This document shows, piece after piece, positions 46,507 through 55,173 of a DNA stretch of 64,000 nucleotides. Location: the NCBI GenBank assembly GCA_951813085.1, contig OX638348.1, forward strand, positions 2,985,627 through 3,049,626. Direction: 5' to 3'. Numbering within the stretch: the stretch's first letter is position 1; each line of letters starts with the position of its first letter. This DNA comes from an uncultured Opitutaceae bacterium (GTDB lineage: Bacteria > Verrucomicrobiota > Verrucomicrobiia > Opitutales > Opitutaceae). The notes below the pieces were generated by a model. That model had not been told where the DNA came from. It made no database searches and worked only from the letters and a program-made list of their open reading frames with translations. Position numbers and translations under genes: made by a program.

Positions 46507-49500
46507 ATGAAGCTAAGCAAGATTCTCCCGACTCTAATCCTCACCGCTTTTACCCTATGCGTCGCATCGGCGTCTGACTATACGCGCAGCGTAGTTTTCA
46601 CAGTGGAGGCTGACCCCATCACTAGTTCTAGTTCCTCGGTAACCCTTACGGTAAACGGCCAAAGCAAGACTTTCTTGTTCTCTGGAACCACATGGAATTG
46701 GAGTGTAAGTACACTGCACGTGAACATGGATGTCGGAGAGGAAACCAACGCGACGGTCACTTCTTCTAATGTGTCTGATTTTCGGATACATGCCCGACAA
46801 AGCAGGGATACTGACAACTTCGCTCAAATCTACGTGGAGTTGGGCGATGATTCGCGGAGCAGCTTCATAAATAAATCGGATGCAGGCTCCCTGTTCCCGG
46901 TTCGAACTCGGTTGGGGAATTTTACACGAGGCGAGCGGGCAGGAGCCTTCGATTACGAGCGGGCCTTCAATACGCTTTGGTACTACGATACCCGCCCTAT
47001 GTCAGGTTTCATCCGCATATCCTTGGGAGCCGACTCATCTGGAAATTCAGCGGGTTACCTCTTGTACAAGGCGGATAAGACACGGTCGATAACCGCGGAC
47101 GGAATTATATATAAAAAAGGTATCGGCTCGGGAGATGCTGTATTGCTGTCCAATTCCAAGAGGCAAATTCTCACAGGCAACAACCTGATTGAAATAGAGA
47201 AGGGCTCAACCAACAAGAAAGCGAAAATCAAGTTCTATCCTGCTGAGGGCGTGACTTGGACCGGGTCGCAATATACGACCTCCGCCAGCGTTTCTTTGCT
47301 CTACGAAGTCGATGAATCTAGCACTGAGTATGCGGCGGATTGGACGCGGACGATTGGCAGTGATGTCAGGGAACTGGAATACCTGCAGTCTTGGGATATC
47401 ACAATTATTACGGGAAGTTCTTGGGATCGAGACAACATCATTGAAGTTTGGCCCTGGCACGATCCGAATCAGTCCGCGCCGCGGAAAATTAAGGCTGTGA
47501 CAGGTTACCGCGAGACGGAGATACTCTATTACGGTTCATATTCTTCCTACTACTATCATATAGTCACCGATCCTGAAGATGTGCAGACGATCGAGGTGCT
47601 GGACGGCTCTACAGTCGTCCAGAGCATCGAAAAGCACCTGCACGGAGGAATTAAAAAAGGAGACTTTTGGGCGCGGACAACCTCTGGCGGCGGCGCTGGA
47701 TTGTGGATACATGGCCAGGGGATGACAGGTACTGCTGTCTATACAAGCACAAGCTTGGGCAGTCAGCCAGATGCTGCCTTGGGCGCGGTCGCTTCCGTAT
47801 CACGTACCTTCTTGAACACGGATGGCGGACTGTCGACGATTTACGAATACACTGAAAGCTCGAAGGGAGAAGCTTGGCCTTCGAAGATCGAAACCAAGAA
47901 GGGTACGACGGTAGTCGGTTTGACTACCAACACCTATAGCGAAACGACATTCGATAGCCTCGCTGCGGTTAGAAAGACGAGCGTCGAAAGCACGGGCTCT
48001 GGCACGCTTACTACGGTTACGTTGAGTTACGCGGATTATATTGCCGATCCCAGATTTGCGGGCAAACCCATTTCGGTCGAGCGGCCTGATGGAACCAAGA
48101 CCTCCTACGGTTACGAGAGAGGTACTTGGAACGGCACCTCATGGAGCGCATCCTCCAGTGGCCTGGATTTGCGAACTGTCGAGGTTAGCGGAGTAAAGAC
48201 CAATGTGTCAGTTCCCTTTTCCTACAACGACATGACCTCGTTCGGCGGTATGGCATTAGACACCGTTCGGCTCGAGTACTATCAAGATTCGACTCAAGAC
48301 GTCTCTTGGAGCCCCCTTGTTGTGGAGCGTATATATAGCCGATTTGGTGAAACGGTCTTGGAGGCGAATTGGGCGCACGTAAATGGTTCCTATCAGCTCG
48401 TTAATCGAATGATTAACGACTACACGGATCTCGGGCAGCTCAAGAAGCAATACGATCCGGATACGTCGCTGGTACACTACGAAGCGAATTATGTGAATGG
48501 TAAGAAGCAATGGGAGGAGGACATTTCAGGTACGCGTACCACCTTTGCCTATGATGCGAATACGGGTCTTGTTTCGAGCTCTACAAAAGAAGCTTCCGGT
48601 ACGGATGTGCCGGCGGTGGTTACGACTTTTTTCTATGATGCAGCGGGTCGATTGACCAAGGAGACAGTCGGTAGCGACGTGCATTCGGAGAAGACCTATG
48701 ATACAGGGGATCGAGTGATCACCGAAAAGTCGCCAGGTGGCTATACGACAACTTATTCCTACAATTTCAGCGAAACCAGCGAGAGCTCGGTGACCAAGAC
48801 AAATCCGGATTTGTCGACGGATATTAGAACGAGCTATAGGGACGGTAGACTTAAGAGCATAACGGGAACCGCGGTGTCGGACGTGACTTACAGCTACTCT
48901 TATTCAGGAAGCGATTTGGTAACGACGAGGAACTATACAAGTGGACCGGACACAACGACGCGGGCGGATATGCTGGGTCGCATCAAGCAGGTCGACACCC
49001 CGAAAAAGGGGGGAGGCGGCGTTATGAAGACCGTTCGCAACTACAATACCAAAGGGCAGATCGACAAAGAGCAGTATTTGAATGGAACCACTCCGATCGC
49101 GCCGAGCCGCATTAACTGGTACGACAAGCATGGACGGCTATGGGTAACTGGCTTGGATACCAACGATTCGGGTGGACTGAATTTGAATACTGATGGGGGA
49201 ACGATTTTATTTCAGTATATATTCATGAAGCTGAAATCAGGCAATCCGAGCTACATAGCCCAAAATGAGTGGCACTATAGGTATTCGGAAATGGCGTACA
49301 CGAAAGCGAATTCCAGCTCCTGGAAAGTCGATTCCCAGACCTACGAGCAACTATCGGATCTCGATGCAGCTAAAACGAGCTATATCGCTTCGCGGGATGG
49401 GGAAGACAATTGGACGCTGACGACCACGAGCGTGGATACTAATAACAACCAATTCAAGACTACGTCGAACATACCCGGCTCCGCTAACGACATCGAAGTC

Positions 49501-52500
49501 ATCTATCGCTCGGGCGTGCCGATCACTGAATCCGATGCGGAAGGTCATGATACGGACTACAAGTACGATTCAAGAGGGCGTCTTTCGCAATCGGTTGATC
49601 CGAAGCTATACGTCACGAGCATTCAATACCTTGCGGGGACGGGGTTGCCATCGAAGGTTACGGAGAATGATCTTCTCGATACCACATTCGGGTACGATTC
49701 CCTTTCAGGAGTCCAGAACTACGTCAAAGACGAGTTGGGTAACGAGAGCTTCAGCCATTATGTTCCCTCATCTCGCACCTATTATACCTGGGGTTCTGGG
49801 GCGAAGTCGACCAAGACGGTTTTCGACGACTTGGGAAGAAGGAAGGAGCTGCACACTTACCGCACCGCGAAGAGCGGCTACTCTGCCATGTCAAGCGCGG
49901 GCGATAAGACGACCTGGACCTACGATTCGCATAGCGGTGTCCTGCTCAGCGAAGAGGACGATCTTGGCCGAAAGACGGAATACCTTTCCTATGATGCGGC
50001 TGGCCGGCTGTTACAGAGGAAGGACCCTCGAGGCGCCAAGACTAATTACAGCTACTATGCTTGGAATGACACTCATTTCTCGGGTCTGCTCAAGGAAGTC
50101 AGCTACGATCTCAGCGGGGTGCTTTCTGGTCAAAACGTTGCGGCCACGCGCTCCGAAAAGTACGAATATCATCAGCGAATGCTCGTCATGACAAAAATGC
50201 GTCAGCAAAGGATTGCGGGCAGCGGAACCTGGGACGACTGGGTTTACACTTATGACGACGACCCTGTCGATCACGAGGGGGGGCGCCTATTGTCCGAGAC
50301 GCTTCCCACGTACTACTACGGTTCAGTTAACAACAAGATCAACTACAGTTACGAGACGGATGCGGGCGCATTCAATACAAGCTCGAACCTCCTGAACGGC
50401 CGAATGTCCGCTTTCAATATCTATAGCGATAACACTTACAAGAGCAGCTATGTATACGATAGCGACGGTCGATTAGGCGATCTCAACTGGTCGAGATTAA
50501 ACGTGTCCTCCTACAAGTTCGAGTATGACTATCACTCGAATACTGATCTAATAGAGACGATTCGGACAAAGGAATCGTCCACCACCAGGCAGTTGCAGAC
50601 GCGCAGCTATGCAACCAATAGTCATGCGATGACGAATATTAAGACGGACAACGGTTCGAACGCCCAAGTGACGGACGTGGAGTTGGTCCGGGACAGCTTG
50701 CGCAGGATCAAGGAACATAAGATAAATGGTTGGGTCGGTACGCAAGCTTCTGGTGGCGGTTCAGGCATATTTGAGAGCTATACGTTTACGACTCAAGGAG
50801 AGTTAGACGTTACCAATACCAAAGTTTTGAACTCAAACGGGAGTGGTGGAACCCAAATTGACTTCAAGGATCGCGACTACGATGCGATGGGCAATAGGGA
50901 CGACTCAGGCGTCGGTTCGATCGTCGAAAACTTCGAAGCAGGATTGAATTTCTGGTCGGTGCCTGGGTCCTCGCAAGGGTTTAAGAACTGGTATCTGGAT
51001 CAAGGGGGGATGCCGTCAGGAAGCACGGGCCCATCTAAGGACCATACATTAGGGAACTCTAGCGGTACCTACCTCTTCATGGAGACGTCTTACGGCGCTG
51101 CTTACTACAATGGCGACCAAGCTGTGGTCGAGAGTAAGAGTTTCGTTCCCTCCTCTACCTCGACGATCAGCTTTCGCTACCATATGTACGGAGGCAACAT
51201 GGGCACCTTGAATCTCGAGGTTTACAACGGCTCATCCTGGAGCACGCTTTGGAGTCGCAGTGGTCAGCAGCATGGCTCCAGCTCGACCTCCTACAGCTTG
51301 GGCTCGGTCAACCTTTCCGCTTATTCAGGGAGCTCCATCAAGCTGCGGTTCCGAGGTGTAGCAGCGGGTGGCTACCGAGGGGATATGGCCATCGATGACC
51401 TGACCATTACCAATACTCTAGGTTTCCAGACAAACTCGCTGAATCAGTATAGCTCGATCGCTAACAATGGAGTGCTCGTTACGCCCACCTACGACTACGC
51501 AGGGAACATCACCTATGACGGTCTATACACGTACGAATATGACGCGAAAAACCAATTGGTGAAGGTGAACTCGTTGTCGCCATCGAAAACCTACGATTTC
51601 GTTTACGATCCGCTGGGCCGCCGCATCAAGCAATCGGGCAATGTAACTTTGACGCATTTTGTTTATCAAGGCTGGAATTTGGTCGTCGAGCTGAACTCGT
51701 CGAAGTCCATAGTCAAACGGTATGTTTGGGGGCTGGATGCGTCCAATACTACTCAGGGGGCGGGTGGCGTTGGAGGCCTGTTGATGATCGAAGATGGTTC
51801 TGCGCGCTACTACCCGGTCTATGACGCTCGCTATAACGTAGTGGGCCTCCAGAATCCGAGTGGCACGCTGGTCGCCTGGTATGACTATGACCCCTTTGGC
51901 AAGCTGATTGGCTCGGGTGGCAGCGCGGCTGGTGTGAATCCCTTCCGGTTCTCGACGAAGTACACCGACCCTGAAATCGATTCGGACCTAGTGTACTATG
52001 GATTGCGCTATTACCATGCAGAGATAGGGCGCTTCCTCAATCGGGACCCGATCAGCACTTCTGGAGGCCTGAATTTGTATGCAGCAATGGGCAACGATCC
52101 CGTGAATTCATATGACGTGCTCGGAATGATACCTATACAGCAGGGTACGGATGCTGACTGGCAGAGTTTCCTAGGGTATACTAACACGGCGGAGTTTTAC
52201 CGCGACGGAAACGGTTCCAACGCCGGAGCTCGCAAGTTCGCCAATCCCTCGCTTTACTGGGGCTTGAGCATGGTTCGTTTTCAGCAAACGGATATTACCG
52301 GCAATGAATTTGACGTGGATTTTGATTCTGGGAAGTCTGGCAGCGCAGGAAATCCGGCTCGATATACTGGGATCCACGGTGATGATGGAGACGGGGGAGG
52401 AGGTTCGTCGCGTTCTGGAGGAAATGGCAACGTGACATTTTCAGACCTTGAGGTAGTTGAATGGGATCCTGATTCGGGCCGAAGTGAACAGAGCAATTCA

Positions 52501-53022
52501 AAATCTAATAGAGTTCATGCGAGTGAATGGCTAGGTGAAGATCAGCGTAGTGCCTTAGATAATAAAATGATAGAGCGGAATAATTCTTTTTGGAGTAATA
52601 ATATAAGTGTCAATCATTTGACTAAGAATGGTAAATCTACGAGTGATCAGCGAAAAATTATTTTCGATCAAAATCGAGAATTTGGAGGTGCTGTTTACAG
52701 ATTGAATAGCACCGGAAAACTGTATAATGGCCTTGTGGCTATTGGGGGGCCTAATTCAATACACACTGATTTGGTTCTTGATCCAAAGAATTTTGTTTAT
52801 GGAGACGGAAAGGTAGTGCCTGAGTCAGCATATGAAGTAGTAGGAATTTGGCATTCGCATTGGAACCACTCTCCACCTACTTTGGCGGACGTTCGAGTGG
52901 CATCTTTTCGGGGTGTTCCGAATTATGTATTTAGAAGAACGAACTTTGTTGATAGGGCTAATGTGAATGGCGGTACTGTTACGAATGTGATAAATAGTGG
53001 GAAACGATTCTATGATGATTGA
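46507..53022 (+). CDS. Giant secreted RHS/YD-repeat protein with MAM insert and JAMM/DUF4329-like tip
   Basis: 2171 residues from the ATG at 46507, which gives a signal peptide (ILPTLILTAFTLCVASAS); the frame before it is unlikely. An N-terminal beta-rich region is followed from about 560 by YD repeats (YDAAGRLTKET, YDSRGRLSQSVDP and many more). At about 1475-1637 a MAM-like domain interrupts them: NFEAGLNFW, GSTGPSKDHT, FRYHMYGGNMGTLNLEV, DMAIDDLTI. The RHS core ends near 1871 (GRFLNRDPISTSGGLNLYAAMGNDPVN). The tip holds a Gly/Ser/Asp linker and a DUF4329-like domain with His2116-x-His2118 and Asp2128, as in JAMM metalloproteases. It is probably a polymorphic toxin. Confidence 0.88.
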   Translation: MKLSKILPTLILTAFTLCVASASDYTRSVVFTVEADPITSSSSSVTLTVNGQSKTFLFSGTTWNWSVSTLHVNMDVGEETNATVTSSNVSDFRIHARQSRDTDNFAQIYVELGDDSRSSFINKSDAGSLFPVRTRLGNFTRGERAGAFDYERAFNTLWYYDTRPMSGFIRISLGADSSGNSAGYLLYKADKTRSITADGIIYKKGIGSGDAVLLSNSKRQILTGNNLIEIEKGSTNKKAKIKFYPAEGVTWTGSQYTTSASVSLLYEVDESSTEYAADWTRTIGSDVRELEYLQSWDITIITGSSWDRDNIIEVWPWHDPNQSAPRKIKAVTGYRETEILYYGSYSSYYYHIVTDPEDVQTIEVLDGSTVVQSIEKHLHGGIKKGDFWARTTSGGGAGLWIHGQGMTGTAVYTSTSLGSQPDAALGAVASVSRTFLNTDGGLSTIYEYTESSKGEAWPSKIETKKGTTVVGLTTNTYSETTFDSLAAVRKTSVESTGSGTLTTVTLSYADYIADPRFAGKPISVERPDGTKTSYGYERGTWNGTSWSASSSGLDLRTVEVSGVKTNVSVPFSYNDMTSFGGMALDTVRLEYYQDSTQDVSWSPLVVERIYSRFGETVLEANWAHVNGSYQLVNRMINDYTDLGQLKKQYDPDTSLVHYEANYVNGKKQWEEDISGTRTTFAYDANTGLVSSSTKEASGTDVPAVVTTFFYDAAGRLTKETVGSDVHSEKTYDTGDRVITEKSPGGYTTTYSYNFSETSESSVTKTNPDLSTDIRTSYRDGRLKSITGTAVSDVTYSYSYSGSDLVTTRNYTSGPDTTTRADMLGRIKQVDTPKKGGGGVMKTVRNYNTKGQIDKEQYLNGTTPIAPSRINWYDKHGRLWVTGLDTNDSGGLNLNTDGGTILFQYIFMKLKSGNPSYIAQNEWHYRYSEMAYTKANSSSWKVDSQTYEQLSDLDAAKTSYIASRDGEDNWTLTTTSVDTNNNQFKTTSNIPGSANDIEVIYRSGVPITESDAEGHDTDYKYDSRGRLSQSVDPKLYVTSIQYLAGTGLPSKVTENDLLDTTFGYDSLSGVQNYVKDELGNESFSHYVPSSRTYYTWGSGAKSTKTVFDDLGRRKELHTYRTAKSGYSAMSSAGDKTTWTYDSHSGVLLSEEDDLGRKTEYLSYDAAGRLLQRKDPRGAKTNYSYYAWNDTHFSGLLKEVSYDLSGVLSGQNVAATRSEKYEYHQRMLVMTKMRQQRIAGSGTWDDWVYTYDDDPVDHEGGRLLSETLPTYYYGSVNNKINYSYETDAGAFNTSSNLLNGRMSAFNIYSDNTYKSSYVYDSDGRLGDLNWSRLNVSSYKFEYDYHSNTDLIETIRTKESSTTRQLQTRSYATNSHAMTNIKTDNGSNAQVTDVELVRDSLRRIKEHKINGWVGTQASGGGSGIFESYTFTTQGELDVTNTKVLNSNGSGGTQIDFKDRDYDAMGNRDDSGVGSIVENFEAGLNFWSVPGSSQGFKNWYLDQGGMPSGSTGPSKDHTLGNSSGTYLFMETSYGAAYYNGDQAVVESKSFVPSSTSTISFRYHMYGGNMGTLNLEVYNGSSWSTLWSRSGQQHGSSSTSYSLGSVNLSAYSGSSIKLRFRGVAAGGYRGDMAIDDLTITNTLGFQTNSLNQYSSIANNGVLVTPTYDYAGNITYDGLYTYEYDAKNQLVKVNSLSPSKTYDFVYDPLGRRIKQSGNVTLTHFVYQGWNLVVELNSSKSIVKRYVWGLDASNTTQGAGGVGGLLMIEDGSARYYPVYDARYNVVGLQNPSGTLVAWYDYDPFGKLIGSGGSAAGVNPFRFSTKYTDPEIDSDLVYYGLRYYHAEIGRFLNRDPISTSGGLNLYAAMGNDPVNSYDVLGMIPIQQGTDADWQSFLGYTNTAEFYRDGNGSNAGARKFANPSLYWGLSMVRFQQTDITGNEFDVDFDSGKSGSAGNPARYTGIHGDDGDGGGGSSRSGGNGNVTFSDLEVVEWDPDSGRSEQSNSKSNRVHASEWLGEDQRSALDNKMIERNNSFWSNNISVNHLTKNGKSTSDQRKIIFDQNREFGGAVYRLNSTGKLYNGLVAIGGPNSIHTDLVLDPKNFVYGDGKVVPESAYEVVGIWHSHWNHSPPTLADVRVASFRGVPNYVFRRTNFVDRANVNGGTVTNVINSGKRFYDD

Positions 53023-53049
53023 TTAAGTGTTTTTAATTTAGCAGAAGTT

Positions 53050-53445
53050 ATGTATTTGATTAATGATGAATTTGTTATCCTAGGGCTTGTTGCAGTGGCT
53101 CTATTATTGAGCATCCAAGCTGTATTCGTAATTAAGCTCAATAAGTCCAGACTGTTTATAAGTGCGATGGAAATGGCGATATATACGCTTGGACTATCTC
53201 TGTTGTTTTCTTTTGTGAGTACGTTCTTCGTGGCATATAGTATGTTTAATGATTTGGCTGATTACCTCGAGTTTAATGAAATCGTAAAGAATGAGCATCA
53301 GGTGGGGTTTGTTTTTGATCCCTCCCTTTTTTCGACTTGGAGCATCTTGAACCTGGTTTCATTTATTGCTCCTGCTTGTGTTGCTGTCTTGATGTATTTG
53401 AAAAGAAGGTGCTTTGACGAAAAACAACAGCCAGACGGTCCATAG
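53050..53445 (+). CDS. Putative membrane immunity protein for the RHS tip
   Basis: 131 residues with three or four hydrophobic spans (FVILGLVAVALLLSIQAVFVI, LGLSLLFSFVSTFFVAYSMF, LVSFIAPACVAVLMYL). It starts 27 bases after the RHS stop. No named family is recognised. Position and the shared AT-rich composition with the RHS tip fit a cognate immunity gene. A membrane immunity protein would suit a toxin entering through the periplasm; this is inference. Confidence 0.6.
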   Translation: MYLINDEFVILGLVAVALLLSIQAVFVIKLNKSRLFISAMEMAIYTLGLSLLFSFVSTFFVAYSMFNDLADYLEFNEIVKNEHQVGFVFDPSLFSTWSILNLVSFIAPACVAVLMYLKRRCFDEKQQPDGP

Positions 53446-53646
53446 TTAGTTAACGAATGACTATTAGATCCAATATCTGAATACTTCTCCTGAGCCCTCC
53501 ACTTTAACCGCACCAGCTCCCTTCGGTCGGCCCTTGCGGGCTCATGCCAGCAAATAGCTGTCATGCCTCGTTCCATGAGAGGCTTGTCAATACTTCTCTT
53601 TGCATTGTGAGATCGCCGGGGCGATCTGTATTGATTTTGTGGTGAA
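53446..53646. other. Intergenic stretch before IS copy 2 flank
   Basis: No gene is supported. GATCGCC-GG-GGCGATC at 53611-53626 is a short palindrome without a T-tract. Confidence 0.4.
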
Positions 53647-53783
53647 ATCAGGCAGGAGGCAGGGTCAGGAGTTAATTATTGACTAATTCTCTGAATGCAG
53701 GAACTACTACAATCGGCAAAGGCCGCACAGATCCCTGGGCTTGCTAACTCCGAGCGAGTTTGCCACTAAGCAATTAGAAGATG
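53647..53783 (+). pseudogene. IS3-type transposase C-terminal remnant (shared flank 2)
   Basis: Almost identical to the segment at 13356-13486, including caggAGTTAATTATTGACTAATTCTCTGAATGCAGG and the reading N-x-RPHRSLG ... LTPSEFATKQ. It differs by a few bases (TAACTCCG for TAACCCCG; an extra AGGC near the start). The common flank stops exactly at the IS left end in both places. Confidence 0.8.
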
Positions 53784-53854
53784 TGGTTGGGACCCCGCGA
53801 ACTAGCCCACTTTTGATGAGGTGATTTTCGTCGATCAACGAAAGGACATCATCG

Positions 53855-54121
53855 ATGAAAAAGACAAGACGCGCGACCGAGCAGATAATCCGCATACTGA
53901 GGGAGGCCGACACGGGGCTTCGGACCGAGGGGATCTGCCGCAGGCGCAGCATCAGCTCGCAGAGCTTCTACCGTTGGAAGAGCAAGTACGTAGGCATGGA
54001 TCTGAAGGAGGCTCAGCGCCTCCGCGACCTGGAGAAGGAGAACACCGAGCTCAAGAAGCTGCTTGCCGACCAGCTGCTCAAGACGAAGGCCCTGGAGATC
54101 GCGCTGGAAGAAAACCTCTGA
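53855..54121 (+). CDS. IS3-family transposase OrfA (copy 2)
   Basis: 88 residues, nearly identical to the copy 1 OrfA (Gly-to-Val at YVGMD and LEENL at the end). HTH plus leucine-zipper helix. OrfB continues in the -1 frame near GAAGAAAACCTCTGA. Confidence 0.9.
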   Translation: MKKTRRATEQIIRILREADTGLRTEGICRRRSISSQSFYRWKSKYVGMDLKEAQRLRDLEKENTELKKLLADQLLKTKALEIALEENL

Positions 54122-54918
54122 GCCCGGAGCGCCGGCGCGGGATTGCGGCGAAGGTCCAGTCCGCGCTGTCGCGTTCCGGGAGAGCCGCGTGCCGGTGGCT
54201 GGGGATCAGCCGCTCGACGCTCCGCTATCGCCCGAAGCCCAAGCCCGAGGGGAAGCGCTTGCTGGAGCCGGAGATCGTCCGCCTTCCGGGGGAGCATCCT
54301 ACGCTTGGATGCAAGAAGATCTCGGCAAAGCTGAGGTCGCTTGGCTACCGCGCGAACAAGAGGCTGGTCCAGCGCGTCCGCCGGGGCTCTGCGCGGGCCT
54401 TCGACCTGATAGGCGAATGCGCTCGCCAGCGCCATTGCATCCATGCCGACCGGGCGATCAAGGCCTCCGACGCGCTGGCCCTGCTGCAGGAGGCGATCCG
54501 CGAGCATGGGGCTCCCGAATGCATCCGCTCGGGCAACGGGCCCGAGCTCATCGCCAAGGCTATCCAGGGCTGGCTCGCCGAGAACGGGATCGAGGCTCTA
54601 TGCATCGATCCGGGCCGCCCCTGGCGGAACGGATACGCCGAAAGCTTCAACGGCCGCTTCCGCGAGGAACGCCTCGACCGCGAGCTGATCCGCGCGCTCA
54701 GCGAATCGCGCGTGATCTTCGCGGGCTGGAAGGACTGCTGCAGCAATCATAGGCCCCATGGATCGCCAGGCGCGCTAACGCCCAGCGAGTTTGCCACAAG
54801 GCAAATCCAGCCTGCCTGCGGCTCCGACCGCCCTTCGGGCGATCTCCGTCCCAGGCAGCTTAAACCCAAGCCCAACAACAAGAAACCCGTCGAGAATCTC
54901 TCATTCAAACCGGGCTAA
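54117..54918 (+). pseudogene. IS3-family transposase OrfB (copy 2), internally deleted
   Basis: The frame is open from PERRRGIAAK through SFKPG. It jumps from KRLVQRVRR straight to GSARAFDLIGECARQ, so the segment with the first catalytic Asp is gone. The second Asp is Gly in RSGNGPELIA. The Glu of YAESFNGRF and the end HRPHGSPGALTPSEFAT are present. The protein could be made but should not be catalytic. Confidence 0.85.
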
Positions 54919-55049
54919 ACTGCGGGGTCCAACCAATTGGAAGAAAATGCGAAGCGGAAATTTCGGTGATTATCTCAGAAGAAAAAATGATTAGATTAAC
55001 TAACCAATCAGTTCTTGCAATTCCCAGCTGCGCGTCCTACGTCGTGATG

Positions 55050-55158
55050 TGTCCTCTGGAAAGTGGACAGGTGATTCTCTAAGATAGAGGATAATACTAT
55101 GACGACAAAGAGACGTCCTTCCGCCCATTTTCAATCAGGAGCGGTTATAAGAAAGTAA
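55050..55158 (+). mobile_element. Truncated left end of another IS3-family element
   Basis: TGTCCTCTGGAAAGTGGACA resembles an IS3-family terminal inverted repeat. Fifty bases later an ATG at 55099 begins MTTKRRPSAHF, like an OrfA N-terminus, but the frame stops after 19 codons. The rest of the element is absent. Confidence 0.6.
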
Positions 55159-55173
55159 ACATTCTTAAATAAA

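Larger units (their letters stand above)
53784..54935 (+). mobile_element. IS3-family (IS407-type) element, copy 2
   Basis: Left end TGGTTGGGACCCCGC at 53784-53798, right end GCGGGGTCCAACCA at 54922-54935; 1152 bp. OrfB is shortened by two internal deletions compared with copy 1, but its 3' part is intact. No target duplication is evident (left GATG, right ATTG). Confidence 0.92.

Noticed and set aside
53611-53626. GATCGCCGGGGCGATC as a terminator for the RHS operon
   Set aside because: No T-tract follows on either strand.
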